Source: a virus. Taken from it: 40,492 bases of DNA. The notes under the pieces were generated by a model, which made no database searches, was not told the origin of the DNA, and saw only the letters and a program-made list of their open reading frames with translations. Below are positions 1 to 6,681 of this stretch, one piece after another; the first letter of the stretch is position 1, and each line of letters opens with the position of its first letter. Position numbers and translations under genes: made by a program. The DNA is taken from IMG/VR virus record IMGVR_UViG_3300013307_000013, positions 1 through 40,492 of that record; one strand, 5' to 3'.

Positions 1-79
1 CGAGACGGACGGCATTCCGCCCAGGGTGAAGCGAGCTGCGCGGGCCAAGAAAGCCATCGCTCACACGAGGGGGAACTGA
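1..79 (+). CDS. 3' end of the 123-aa early protein (duplicate of 40370-40448)
   Basis: The reading frame enters from the window edge and stops at TGA 77-79, giving the basic Arg/Lys/Ala-rich tail of the protein encoded completely at 40077-40448. It is present twice only because the window repeats its first 123 bases. The stop overlaps the ATG of the next gene (79), so the two genes are translationally coupled. Confidence 0.9.
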   Translation, partial: ETDGIPPRVKRAARAKKAIAHTRGN

Positions 80-123
80 TGCGCCTGGACAGCGTAGACA
101 CCGTGGTGAACTTCGCCAAAGCA
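1..123. repeat. Terminal direct repeat, left copy (circular overlap)
   Basis: Bases 1-123 are identical to 40370-40492. The repeat cuts through two coding regions, the end of a 123-aa gene and the start of the base-hypermodification gene. It therefore looks like the overlap of a circular assembly rather than a biological terminal repeat. The unique genome length is 40,369 bp. A circular assembly fits a circularly permuted (headful) genome, but a cohesive-end genome read as a concatemer would look the same. Confidence 0.95.
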
Positions 124-954
124 CGCCATCGGCTCTGGGAGGGCAAGCCTGTCAAGTCACCAATCCTCACCACCCGCAAGTTCACCAATGTGTTCCGGGT
201 GCTGGACCGAGGCAGCCAGTACTTGCTGAGCCTGATGAACATGCACGACGATATGATCGACAGGGTGGCGCTGAGCTACCTGTATCGGCAGATCAACCGG
301 CCAGATACCTTTGACGTCATCATCGACCAGAACGATGGGTACATCCCCGCAGCGGAAGACATCTTCAACCCGTTCTGGTATGACAAGGTCATCGCGCCCG
401 TCGTAGCTGCGCGGCCGGGAGCCTTCCTGAATGGCGCCTACATCATCCTCATCAAGCCTGGCGACAAGCGGGGCACGGTGGAGAAGATGAAGGACGTGTT
501 CCCGCGTGCTGAGAAGTGGTTGGGTCATGTGGCCGGGATGGGTGACCTAGCCACACGTGTCCTCTTGCTGGAGGAGACGCCTGGCATCGGGCCGTTCTTG
601 GCGATGCAGATTGCGACGGACATGGGCTACACCAAGGGCGAGCCTGACCAGGAGAACAGCTACGTTCTCGCCGGGCCTGGCAGCCGCAAGGGCGTCGGTG
701 AGATGCTGGGGCTGGGCAAGGATGCGACTCAGATGCAAGCCCAGATGACGATCGCTCAGTTCCCGGTGGAGCGCCTGCCTGCGCTGCCCTACAGCAATGG
801 GCGACCGCCCAGCCTGATGGATATCCAGAACGTGTTCTGCGAGTACTCCAAGTACTGCCGCATGGTGCGCAAGGGTGACCGGGGCACTGGAAAGCCCTAC
901 GTTCGGGGCGAGCGGTTTGAAACCCTGATCCCAGCTCAGTTCGTAAGAAGTTGA
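79..954 (+). CDS. Putative DNA base-hypermodification protein (HMUDK-helical / HhH family)
   Basis: A 291-aa protein that I recognise as the family named after the 5-hmdU DNA kinase helical domain, related to the DNA-glycosylase-fold enzymes called alpha-glutamyl/putrescinyl thymine pyrophosphorylases or amino acid:DNA transferases. Seen in the sequence: KFTNVFRVLDRGSQYL (residues 34-49), a helix-hairpin-helix with TPGIGPFLAMQI (about 167-178), AGPGSRKG (198-205), and MDIQNVFCEYSKYCR (247-261). The HhH implies DNA contact, so it probably acts on modified bases already in DNA. The start overlaps the previous stop (TGATG) and has a GAGGGGG ribosome site. It lies just upstream of the dCMP hydroxymethylase, glycosyltransferase and kinase genes, which supports a role in hypermodification. 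The exact reaction is unknown; a kinase or glycosylase activity cannot be read from the sequence. Confidence 0.8.
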   Translation: MRLDSVDTVVNFAKARHRLWEGKPVKSPILTTRKFTNVFRVLDRGSQYLLSLMNMHDDMIDRVALSYLYRQINRPDTFDVIIDQNDGYIPAAEDIFNPFWYDKVIAPVVAARPGAFLNGAYIILIKPGDKRGTVEKMKDVFPRAEKWLGHVAGMGDLATRVLLLEETPGIGPFLAMQIATDMGYTKGEPDQENSYVLAGPGSRKGVGEMLGLGKDATQMQAQMTIAQFPVERLPALPYSNGRPPSLMDIQNVFCEYSKYCRMVRKGDRGTGKPYVRGERFETLIPAQFVRS

Positions 955-963
955 ACTTGGGGG

Positions 964-992
964 TTGCGCTGTTCTTGACGAACGGCTAAGCT
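964..992 (+). promoter_or_regulatory. Promoter for a leaderless gene (TTGCGC-17-TAAGCT)
   Basis: The -35 TTGCGC (964-969) and -10 TAAGCT (987-992) are 17 bp apart. The -10 ends only 6 bp before ATG 999, so transcription should start at or next to the start codon. The same -35/-10 pattern occurs ahead of six other phage genes. Confidence 0.75.
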
Positions 993-998
993 GAAGTC

Positions 999-1271
999 AT
1001 GAACAGCGCAGCCCCCACCAGCCTTCGCGACCTTAGCCCCGCGCAGTCGCACGCAGTCCGCTCGCTTGGCTCGGTGATGAAGTACCGAACCGCTACCGAG
1101 CTGGAGCTGGCCCCCAGCACTCTTCAGTCGCTGGTTCGCCTGGGCCTGGTCGAGATGAAGTCCTACCGGGTGCAGTCTTCCAACCCCCGTGCTCGTGTCA
1201 GCAACGAGCCGATCATCCGCAGCTACCGGAACAGCATGGCGGGTTACCGCCTGGCACGAAAGGGTCTCTGA
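999..1271 (+). CDS. Small winged-helix-like DNA-binding protein
   Basis: A 90-aa basic protein. Residues about 24-60 read like a winged helix (LGSVMKYRTATELELAPSTL, then a recognition-like segment with LVRLGLVEMKSY), followed by a basic loop and YRLARKGL. It could be a transcription regulator of the early or late promoters, but the family is not identified. It is probably translated from a leaderless mRNA: there is no ribosome-binding site and the -10 box ends 6 bp upstream. Its first 14 coding bases are identical to those of the leaderless gene at 16320. Confidence 0.65.
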   Translation: MNSAAPTSLRDLSPAQSHAVRSLGSVMKYRTATELELAPSTLQSLVRLGLVEMKSYRVQSSNPRARVSNEPIIRSYRNSMAGYRLARKGL

Positions 1272-1273
1272 AC

Positions 1274-1585
1274 ATGGCTGACCACATCACTGACAAGGCC
1301 ATCTGGTCCGCGACGAAGGCATGGTATCTCACGCTGAACCACGGCATCGCCTGGGACAGCCTGACCCCCGAGCAGCGGAGCCAGGTACGAGCTGAATACC
1401 TGGAGCATCAGGAGCGAGTACCCCGCAGCGCCCACGCACTGCGCGCTGAGCTGCGCAAGGCACGCATTGACATCGGCATCCTGGAGCGCAAGCTGGCAGC
1501 AGCCAACGCGAAGATCGCCCGCTTTGAAGCTTCCCGTGAGCTGGCCGCAGTGCTGGCATCCGATCAAGAACCGAGCTGCCCCTAA
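1274..1585 (+). CDS. Hypothetical protein with C-terminal coiled coil
   Basis: A 103-aa protein starting 2 bases after the previous stop. Residues about 55-95 are rich in Ala, Leu, Glu, Lys and Arg with heptad character, and should form a coiled coil. The N-terminal half contains SLTPEQRSQVRAEYLEHQE, a helical segment. There is no recognisable catalytic motif. It is probably co-transcribed with the winged-helix gene; a small hairpin (1578-1593) overlaps its stop codon. Confidence 0.65.
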   Translation: MADHITDKAIWSATKAWYLTLNHGIAWDSLTPEQRSQVRAEYLEHQERVPRSAHALRAELRKARIDIGILERKLAAANAKIARFEASRELAAVLASDQEPSCP

Positions 1586-1593
1586 GTTGGGGC

Positions 1594-1623
1594 TTGCTTC
1601 AATCTGACCACCCGTGGTAGACT
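1594..1623 (+). promoter_or_regulatory. Promoter for the hypermodification genes (TTGCTT-18-TAGACT)
   Basis: The -35 TTGCTT (1594-1599) and -10 TAGACT (1618-1623) are 18 bp apart. The -10 lies 32 bp before the ATG at 1656, leaving room for a leader with an AAGGAGG site. A 5-bp GCCCC/GGGGC hairpin (1578-1593) sits immediately upstream and may insulate it from the previous gene. Confidence 0.65.
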
Positions 1624-1655
1624 GGCCACACCCTACAGCAGTCCAAGGAGGACTC

Positions 1656-2510
1656 ATGCTTCACAAGAATTCCATTGATGACGTGGTCCTGGCGCTTGAC
1701 GCAGCGCCCGTTGACCCCCGAACCGGTAACCGAGTCCTCTACTCGGTGGATTGGGTGGCCGACAAGGATTCCATGATCGGCGAGATCAATCCCGACTGGG
1801 TGCGCCGCGAGCTGGACTGGTTCAACCTCGGCAGCGACCGCCTCTCCGACATGGAAGGCCCCGTGCCCAAGCTGTTCCAGGCTTGCGCAGGCGCCGACGG
1901 TCGCGTCAACAGCGCCTACGGATACGTCCTGTTCAACCAGGATGCCACTCGCTTCAACGACGACATGTCGCTGTACGAGCGTGCGCTGCTGGCGTTGCTC
2001 CAGGAGGGACCGGCCACCCGACACTCGGTGGTCATCGTCAGCGACCGTGATATCCACCGATTGTCCCGCATGAACGAGCGCAACGACTTCATCTGCACCA
2101 ACGCGCTGAACTTCATGGTGGACACCGAGTACCGGGTCAACATCATCGCCCAGATGCGCAGCATGGACGCCGTGTTCGGCTACCGTGCCGACTACAGCAT
2201 GTGGGACAACCTGATGGACCGGCTAGTCACCGACCTGAACCTGGCGTTCGGCCAGGGCTATCCTGAGTTCTCTCGTGGCGACATCACCTTTCAGGTGGCC
2301 AACCTGCACGTCTACCCGCGTCACTTCGAGCTGCTGGCCGATACCGCAGCCGACACCCAGGAGCGCCTGGATCGGCGTGTGTGGCAGGCCCCCACGTTCA
2401 GCGAGCGGCACACCAAGGTCGGCGCTGATGGCGTGGAGCGCATGTTGAAGCCCACGGCCATCGTCGCAGACAACGAACAGGCTGACTTCGGTGGGTGGGA
2501 AGACCGATGA
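1656..2510 (+). CDS. dCMP hydroxymethylase (thymidylate synthase superfamily, T4 gp42-like)
   Basis: A 284-aa enzyme predicted to use methylene-tetrahydrofolate to turn dCMP into 5-hydroxymethyl-dCMP. Seen: RRELDWF (50-56), NSAYGY (85-90), catalytic Cys147 in NDFICTN (143-149), RSMDAVFGYRADYSMW (168-183) and LHVYPRHFELL (217-227). These line up well with T4 dCMP hydroxymethylase as I remember it. In thymidylate synthase the residue after GLPF is Asn; here the equivalent residue is Asp179, the change associated with dCMP instead of dUMP. The chosen start at ATG 1656 follows a CAAGGAGGACTC ribosome site; an upstream in-frame start at 1614 lies over the promoter and lacks one. The C-terminal 50 residues are extra and unassigned. 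A dUMP hydroxymethylase is the main alternative. Confidence 0.9.
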   Translation: MLHKNSIDDVVLALDAAPVDPRTGNRVLYSVDWVADKDSMIGEINPDWVRRELDWFNLGSDRLSDMEGPVPKLFQACAGADGRVNSAYGYVLFNQDATRFNDDMSLYERALLALLQEGPATRHSVVIVSDRDIHRLSRMNERNDFICTNALNFMVDTEYRVNIIAQMRSMDAVFGYRADYSMWDNLMDRLVTDLNLAFGQGYPEFSRGDITFQVANLHVYPRHFELLADTAADTQERLDRRVWQAPTFSERHTKVGADGVERMLKPTAIVADNEQADFGGWEDR

Positions 2511-2797
2511 TCATCGCAGAGGTCGGCTGGAACATCTTGGTGTTCCTGTTCTGGGTGCTTGTCATCCTGGGTGCGATCATCATCGTGGCAGCTGTGATCG
2601 TGGGCGCTGTGCGCGCAGTCAACGGCTGGTTCCCGAAACGCAGCGAGTACCTGCGCAACGCAGCGGTCGAAAGCGAGCGCATCTACCAGAACGGCATCCT
2701 GGAGCAGGACTCTCAGGAGGCCTTCTATCGGGGGGCCAAGTGGGGATGGGATCAGCATCACAAGCTGACCCGCAGGCCCAGTGACCCGATGATCTAA
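2507..2797 (+). CDS. Small single-pass membrane protein
   Basis: A 96-aa protein whose ATG overlaps the stop of the hydroxymethylase gene (ATGA). Residues about 7-34 form one long hydrophobic segment rich in Val, Ile, Leu and Ala, followed by a charged, probably cytoplasmic domain ending near GAKWGWDQHHK. No family is recognised. It is translationally coupled to the hydroxymethylase, so it belongs to the same operon, but nothing in it suggests an enzymatic role. Confidence 0.7.
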   Translation: MIIAEVGWNILVFLFWVLVILGAIIIVAAVIVGAVRAVNGWFPKRSEYLRNAAVESERIYQNGILEQDSQEAFYRGAKWGWDQHHKLTRRPSDPMI

Positions 2798-2804
2798 GCC
2801 CCTG

Positions 2805-2838
2805 CCCCCTACCACGCTGGGGATCCCGTGGTAGGGGG
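2805..2838. terminator. Strong hairpin between early genes
   Basis: A perfect 12-bp stem (2805-2816 with 2827-2838) around a 10-base loop. There is no T run after it, so it may be an attenuator, a transcript-processing or stabilising element, or an operator rather than a classic intrinsic terminator. It separates the membrane-protein gene from the next small gene. Confidence 0.55.
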
Positions 2839-2860
2839 TAGGCATATCCCTGAGGATAGC

Positions 2861-3085
2861 ATGGGAAAGCAAGTACTTCTTCATGGCGGGCCTCTCAACG
2901 GCAAGTGGATGATGCTGGATGACAATGTCAACCACTTCCACATCGAAGAGTTCACACCGCCCAGTCAGGCTCAGTACCGAGGCGAGCTGCCAGCAGAACC
3001 TGAGACCAGGATAGGCACCTACAGCCAGGTGTCCGGCATTGAGAATAGACAGAACTTTGAGTGGGACGGATGGGTAAAGCATTGA
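2861..3085 (+). CDS. Hypothetical small protein
   Basis: A 74-aa protein beginning with VLLHGGPLNGKWMML, a beta-rich opening common in small phage proteins of unknown role. No catalytic motif is seen. ATG 2861 is preferred to the in-frame GTG at 2828, which lies inside the hairpin. The ribosome site is weak (TGAGGA). Its 3' end overlaps the start of the glycosyltransferase gene. Confidence 0.6.
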   Translation: MGKQVLLHGGPLNGKWMMLDDNVNHFHIEEFTPPSQAQYRGELPAEPETRIGTYSQVSGIENRQNFEWDGWVKH

Positions 3086-4014
3086 ACAGTCACCTTCAGC
3101 TGCTGCGGCAGGCCAAGGTCTCGTGGATCTGGCCGATCTACGTGCCCAGCTACAGTCGAGCCGGCTCGGCCACACTCCTGGATACGTTCGCCAAGGCTCC
3201 GGCCAGCGTCCAGCGCAGGGTGCACATCATGGTCCGTAGAGAGGAGCGAGAGGCCTACGAGCAGGCTTACCCGTGGGCTAAGGTGCGGACGCATCGCGGG
3301 CCGTATGGCGTCGGCCCTGCGCGAGCAGCTATCCTCCGGGATGCTGAGCAGCGGGGACACGAGCGCATCGTCATGATGGATGATGATGTGACGCACCTGT
3401 CGCTCATGGAGCGCATCACCAGGCCAGACGGCACGCAGCACACCAGGAGATGGAGCGAGAAGCTGGCCGACCAGGCGACTCAGGTGCACTTGCCGCATAG
3501 CCTGGCAGTCGCCTGCCGCATGGCTGACCGTGTTTTCGAGCTTCAGCCTGACGCAGCCTACGGCAGCGCTCGCCAGGGCCTCTTCAGTGGGGACGTGGAT
3601 ACCAGCGTCGGCGCGTTCATGGACAAGGGCGGATTCCCTGCCTGCGTCATCTTCTTCGACATGGCCCGCTTCTCATGGCGCGAGTGCCCCGAGCCGTATC
3701 GCCTGCACGGCGAGGACCTCAGCATGTTCCTGCACACGCTGACTGAGGGCAAGGGCGCGTTCGTGATTCCCAGTGTGGCCTACGATACGAACACCCGGCT
3801 GGACAGCACAATCCCTCTGGACCCGCTTGACGAGCGTGGTCGCCAGGATGACCTGGATGCCGCAGCTGAGGTCTACCCGCAGGTTGCCCACTACCTCCGA
3901 GCCACGATGCGAAACAAGGCTGGAGGTATCATGAAGATCGGTGTACACTGGCCTCAATGGTACAGGGAGACCGAACTTCAGCCCACGATAATCCCCATGC
4001 AAGAACTCATCTAA
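3070..4014 (+). CDS. TET-associated-type glycosyltransferase (TAGT-like)
   Basis: A 314-aa GT-A-fold glycosyltransferase predicted to add a sugar to hydroxymethylated bases in DNA. Seen: YVPSYSRAGS near the N terminus (24-33), the nucleotide-sugar-binding strand; GVGPARAAILRDA (80-92); and the metal-binding DXD-type motif MMDDDV (102-107). YRLHGEDLSMF in the second half is a likely acceptor/catalytic region. This pattern matches the TAGT family of phages and fungi, usually found beside TET/JBP dioxygenases. No TET is seen here; instead a dCMP hydroxymethylase and a P-loop kinase lie next door and would supply the hydroxymethylated base. The start could be GTG 3061 or ATG 3070; both overlap the previous gene. 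The sugar donor cannot be inferred. Confidence 0.8.
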   Translation: MGKALNSHLQLLRQAKVSWIWPIYVPSYSRAGSATLLDTFAKAPASVQRRVHIMVRREEREAYEQAYPWAKVRTHRGPYGVGPARAAILRDAEQRGHERIVMMDDDVTHLSLMERITRPDGTQHTRRWSEKLADQATQVHLPHSLAVACRMADRVFELQPDAAYGSARQGLFSGDVDTSVGAFMDKGGFPACVIFFDMARFSWRECPEPYRLHGEDLSMFLHTLTEGKGAFVIPSVAYDTNTRLDSTIPLDPLDERGRQDDLDAAAEVYPQVAHYLRATMRNKAGGIMKIGVHWPQWYRETELQPTIIPMQELI

Positions 4015-4026
4015 GGAGAGCAGAAA

Positions 4027-4626
4027 GTGTTCATCGCATTCGAGGGTCCTGACATGACAGGAAAGTCCACCAGCGCGAAGCTGCTGGATTGTGCCCACCA
4101 GCCGGACTACAACGCCACGAAGAGAATGCACGAAGCGAACGTGCGTGACTGGAATGGCGACGCCAACGTGGACCCCATGCCACACACCTACGACCGCATC
4201 GACTGGTTCACTCACATGGTCTACCGGCTGGCGCTGCCGGACCGTGACTGGAACGACGATCGGCCCCGCACAGTGTTCGCCATGCCTGACACCCACTTGG
4301 TCGTCAAGATCCACAAGCCCGAGCTTGCAGGCTTCACGGCTGACGAGATCGTGGACACACCCATTGCACGGGTGAACCCGATGTACTACTACTTCGCCGA
4401 CTACTTCATGATGCTGAACCGTATGCGCAGCTACGAGCTGTTCAAGACGGTCAGCATCGTGGAGGTCTCCAACTACCAGGAGACCGGCGACTTCAGTCAG
4501 CGCCTTGTGGCGTTTGACTCGCCCACCCAAGGCTGGAATTCCGACCTGCTGCCGTTGGAGCGGCTGGTAGACGGCGACGACAGCCTACTCGCGTTCCTGC
4601 AAGATGTCAACCATCGCCTCGGCTGA
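4027..4626 (+). CDS. P-loop deoxynucleotide kinase (thymidylate-kinase-like)
   Basis: A 199-aa kinase starting at GTG 4027, with AAGGAG 8 bases upstream. It has a Walker A loop GPDMTGKST (7-15) right at the N terminus and a thymidylate-kinase-like region TYDRIDWF. In this context it most likely phosphorylates hydroxymethyl-dCMP so that it can enter the triphosphate pool, as T4 gp1 does. The alternative, suggested by the HMUDK-related protein at 79, is a kinase acting on hydroxymethylated bases in DNA. The two cannot be separated from sequence alone. It sits 12 bases after the glycosyltransferase gene in the same operon. Confidence 0.75.
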   Translation: MFIAFEGPDMTGKSTSAKLLDCAHQPDYNATKRMHEANVRDWNGDANVDPMPHTYDRIDWFTHMVYRLALPDRDWNDDRPRTVFAMPDTHLVVKIHKPELAGFTADEIVDTPIARVNPMYYYFADYFMMLNRMRSYELFKTVSIVEVSNYQETGDFSQRLVAFDSPTQGWNSDLLPLERLVDGDDSLLAFLQDVNHRLG

Positions 4627-5323
4627 CCCGCATCTGGGGCACCTGCACACGATAGAAGTCCTGGTCGCCCGCAGCAAGCGGAAGGCCACACGCAAGGAAG
4701 CCCTCCAGGAGCTGGCCCGCTACTGGGATCAAGGCCGAGGCCTACAGAAGCACGGAAGGACCAACGTCATGCCCAAGAAGACCAGGGCGCACAGCACGCC
4801 AGACCCTCGCACGTTCACCGGGCAGGGCATCATCTTCGCCATCATCGATGACCCGGAGAACATGGTCAGCTCGGCCACCGAGCGCAAGGGCAGGCTGACC
4901 ACTATCGATATCATCGCAGACGCCATCGAGAAGGCGCTCGACGCCGGTAACGAGACCAGTGATGAGATCGCCCGCTACCTCACCACTAGCGCCTTCCAGC
5001 ACATTCCTGACAAGCGGGTCCGCTTCAACAGTGTGCTAAAGGCTGGCGACGTGGTGGGCGCCCAGATCACCAGGAAGCTGTACAACGCTTACAACGAGCT
5101 TGCCGCCCTGGCAGAAGAGGAGACAGACCCACAGCAGAAGAAGCTCATATTGGCCGAAGCCAGCGGCTTCGCCGAAGCGCTGAACGTGGTGCTTAGCCCG
5201 TTCAGCTGTGAAGACCCCAAGGATCCTCGGCTGGTGAATTGGGACGAGATCGATCGCATCACCGCAGCGTTCGAAAAGGAACAGCGGTTCGTCCGCAGAG
5301 ACAGGAATGGAAGACCCCAATGA
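4604..5323 (+). CDS. Hypothetical early protein
   Basis: A 239-aa mostly helical, charged protein of unknown function, overlapping the kinase gene by 23 bases. Residues about 85-125 (IDIIADAIEKALDAG, DEIARYL) and 140-200 look like helical bundles; no catalytic motif is seen. The start is uncertain: ATG 4769, with GGAAGGA upstream, would give a shorter 184-aa protein. Its position between the kinase and the NTP pyrophosphohydrolase suggests a part in nucleotide or DNA modification, but this is inference only. Confidence 0.6.
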   Translation: MSTIASADPHLGHLHTIEVLVARSKRKATRKEALQELARYWDQGRGLQKHGRTNVMPKKTRAHSTPDPRTFTGQGIIFAIIDDPENMVSSATERKGRLTTIDIIADAIEKALDAGNETSDEIARYLTTSAFQHIPDKRVRFNSVLKAGDVVGAQITRKLYNAYNELAALAEEETDPQQKKLILAEASGFAEALNVVLSPFSCEDPKDPRLVNWDEIDRITAAFEKEQRFVRRDRNGRPQ

Positions 5324-6294
5324 ACGACTATCGCAAGAAGCCCGTCACCGTGGAAGCCCGTCAGTTCGTGGCTGCCCCCTGGAACGATCAGGAGAAGCTG
5401 GCGCAGTGGTGTCACGGCAAGCTGCGCGGCGAGCACATGAAGCCTGCCGAGCGCGTCATCCAGATCGAGACGCTGGAAGGCGAGATGGAGGCCAGCGTCG
5501 GGGACTACATCATCAAGGGCGTCGCTGGGGAGTTCTACCCGTGCAAGCCTGAGATCTTCGCCCAGTCGTACACCGAGGTCGGCGCCAGTGGCGACCGGGA
5601 GTATGTGCTGGCTCGGCTGCTGGCGCACGCTGAGGTCACCGTCCCTGAGATCCATCTGCCGCAGTCGGCGTTCGTGGAGGGCTATCACGTGGAGCTCGGA
5701 GAGCACCGCTTCACGCAGGCTCAGTGGGAGGCCATCCAGCTCTACGCGTCTGGTGTGGCTGAGGTCGCGATGCAGGAGTACGAGCAGGAAGGTGAGCGCC
5801 TGCGCAGCGAGGCACGTTTCGGGCACAAGGCACAGCGACAGAACGCTGACTTCCATGAGGCGATGAGCATCGCAACGGCGCCCAGCCCGCAGGCCATCCC
5901 GAAGAGCGATGTTCCCGTGGTCATCGAGCTGATCCGTGAGGAGTTCATAGATGAGCTGATCCCTGCCTTGGGGGCAGCCGTGTCGTTCACTCCCGACGGC
6001 AAGTTCGAGCACATCGTGGTGAACGGTGAGCCGAACGTCGTAGAGATCTACGATGCCCTCATCGACATCCTCTACGTCACCTATGGTGCGCTCAACCGTG
6101 CAGGCATGGATGCTGATCCTGGATACGACGAGGTCCAGGGCAGCAACATGTCCAAGCTGGGTGAGGATGGCAAGGCCATCATCGCCGGCGAGAACGACCC
6201 AGACGGCATCTTCCCGGGCCGCGTGAAGAAGGGGCCGAACTACTACAAGCCGAACCTCGCTGCTGTGCTGCGCGACCAGGGCTGGGAAGGCTGA
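5320..6294 (+). CDS. MazG-like NTP pyrophosphohydrolase with N-terminal phage domain
   Basis: A 324-aa two-domain protein; ATG 5320 overlaps the previous stop (ATGA). Residues 1-87 form a small domain common in phages (KKPVTVEARQF, then GDYIIKGVAGEFYPCKPEIF). Residues about 180-324 form an all-alpha NTP pyrophosphohydrolase domain with the acidic helices LIREEFIDEL (204-213) and EIYDALIDILY (242-252), plus SNMSKL (275-280) and KGPNYYKPNL (304-313), typical of phage PRA-PH/MazG-like enzymes. The T4 dCTPase gp56 shares this fold. Beside a dCMP hydroxymethylase, the likely job is to hydrolyse the unmodified dNTP (dCTP) so that only modified nucleotide is used. Substrate is inferred from context. 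Confidence 0.75.
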   Translation: MNDYRKKPVTVEARQFVAAPWNDQEKLAQWCHGKLRGEHMKPAERVIQIETLEGEMEASVGDYIIKGVAGEFYPCKPEIFAQSYTEVGASGDREYVLARLLAHAEVTVPEIHLPQSAFVEGYHVELGEHRFTQAQWEAIQLYASGVAEVAMQEYEQEGERLRSEARFGHKAQRQNADFHEAMSIATAPSPQAIPKSDVPVVIELIREEFIDELIPALGAAVSFTPDGKFEHIVVNGEPNVVEIYDALIDILYVTYGALNRAGMDADPGYDEVQGSNMSKLGEDGKAIIAGENDPDGIFPGRVKKGPNYYKPNLAAVLRDQGWEG

Positions 6295-6295
6295 C

Positions 6296-6535
6296 ATGGA
6301 CGGGGAGCAGATCCGCAGGATGGAGTCCTACGCCTTTGACATAGACCCTATGGTCTTTGACGTGCAAGACGTGGAGGCGCTGTCTGCCAAGCTGACGGCT
6401 GAGCACGAGCGCTTGCTGCGGCTGCTCCCCGATCCCCCGCAGGGCTATCGTTGGAAGCTGGCCCTCGACGCGGAGGAGTTGGTGCAGACCAAGCACCGAG
6501 TGTATCGTGTCGTAGCCACACTCAAGGAGATCTGA
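6296..6535 (+). CDS. Hypothetical small protein
   Basis: A 79-aa acidic, largely helical protein starting 1 base after the pyrophosphohydrolase stop. The middle (VQDVEALSAKLTAEHERLLR) is a probable amphipathic helix. No family is recognised. Its stop overlaps the start of the zinc-ribbon gene (TGATG), so it belongs to the same translated unit. Confidence 0.6.
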   Translation: MDGEQIRRMESYAFDIDPMVFDVQDVEALSAKLTAEHERLLRLLPDPPQGYRWKLALDAEELVQTKHRVYRVVATLKEI

Positions 6536-6681
6536 TGACCAAGGAGCAGGACACGGCGATGTACGACCAGCGCACGAACGAGGATGACTTCAACATCAAC
6601 CTGTGCAAGTCGTGCCGGAACCCCGACCTTCCCGACATGATTGACGTCACGCGTTGCGAGTGGTGCGGGGCACCACTGTGA
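6535..6681 (+). CDS. Zinc-ribbon microprotein
   Basis: A 48-aa protein. Two CxxC knuckles, LCKSCRN and RCEWCGAPL, are spaced to form one zinc ribbon; the N-terminal half is acidic and probably disordered. ATG 6535 overlaps the previous stop, and its own stop overlaps the GTG of the helicase (GTGA). A small zinc protein coupled to a helicase may be a partner of it, but there is no direct evidence. Confidence 0.65.
   Translation: MTKEQDTAMYDQRTNEDDFNINLCKSCRNPDLPDMIDVTRCEWCGAPL

Noticed and set aside
1614-1655. Upstream in-frame start for the hydroxymethylase
   Set aside because: It lies over the promoter -10, and the start at 1656 has a strong AAGGAGG ribosome site.
2321-3175. A 284-aa leftward frame over the hydroxymethylase end and following small genes
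   Set aside because: Antisense to a chain of overlapping, coupled rightward genes and crossing a strong hairpin; no recognisable domain.
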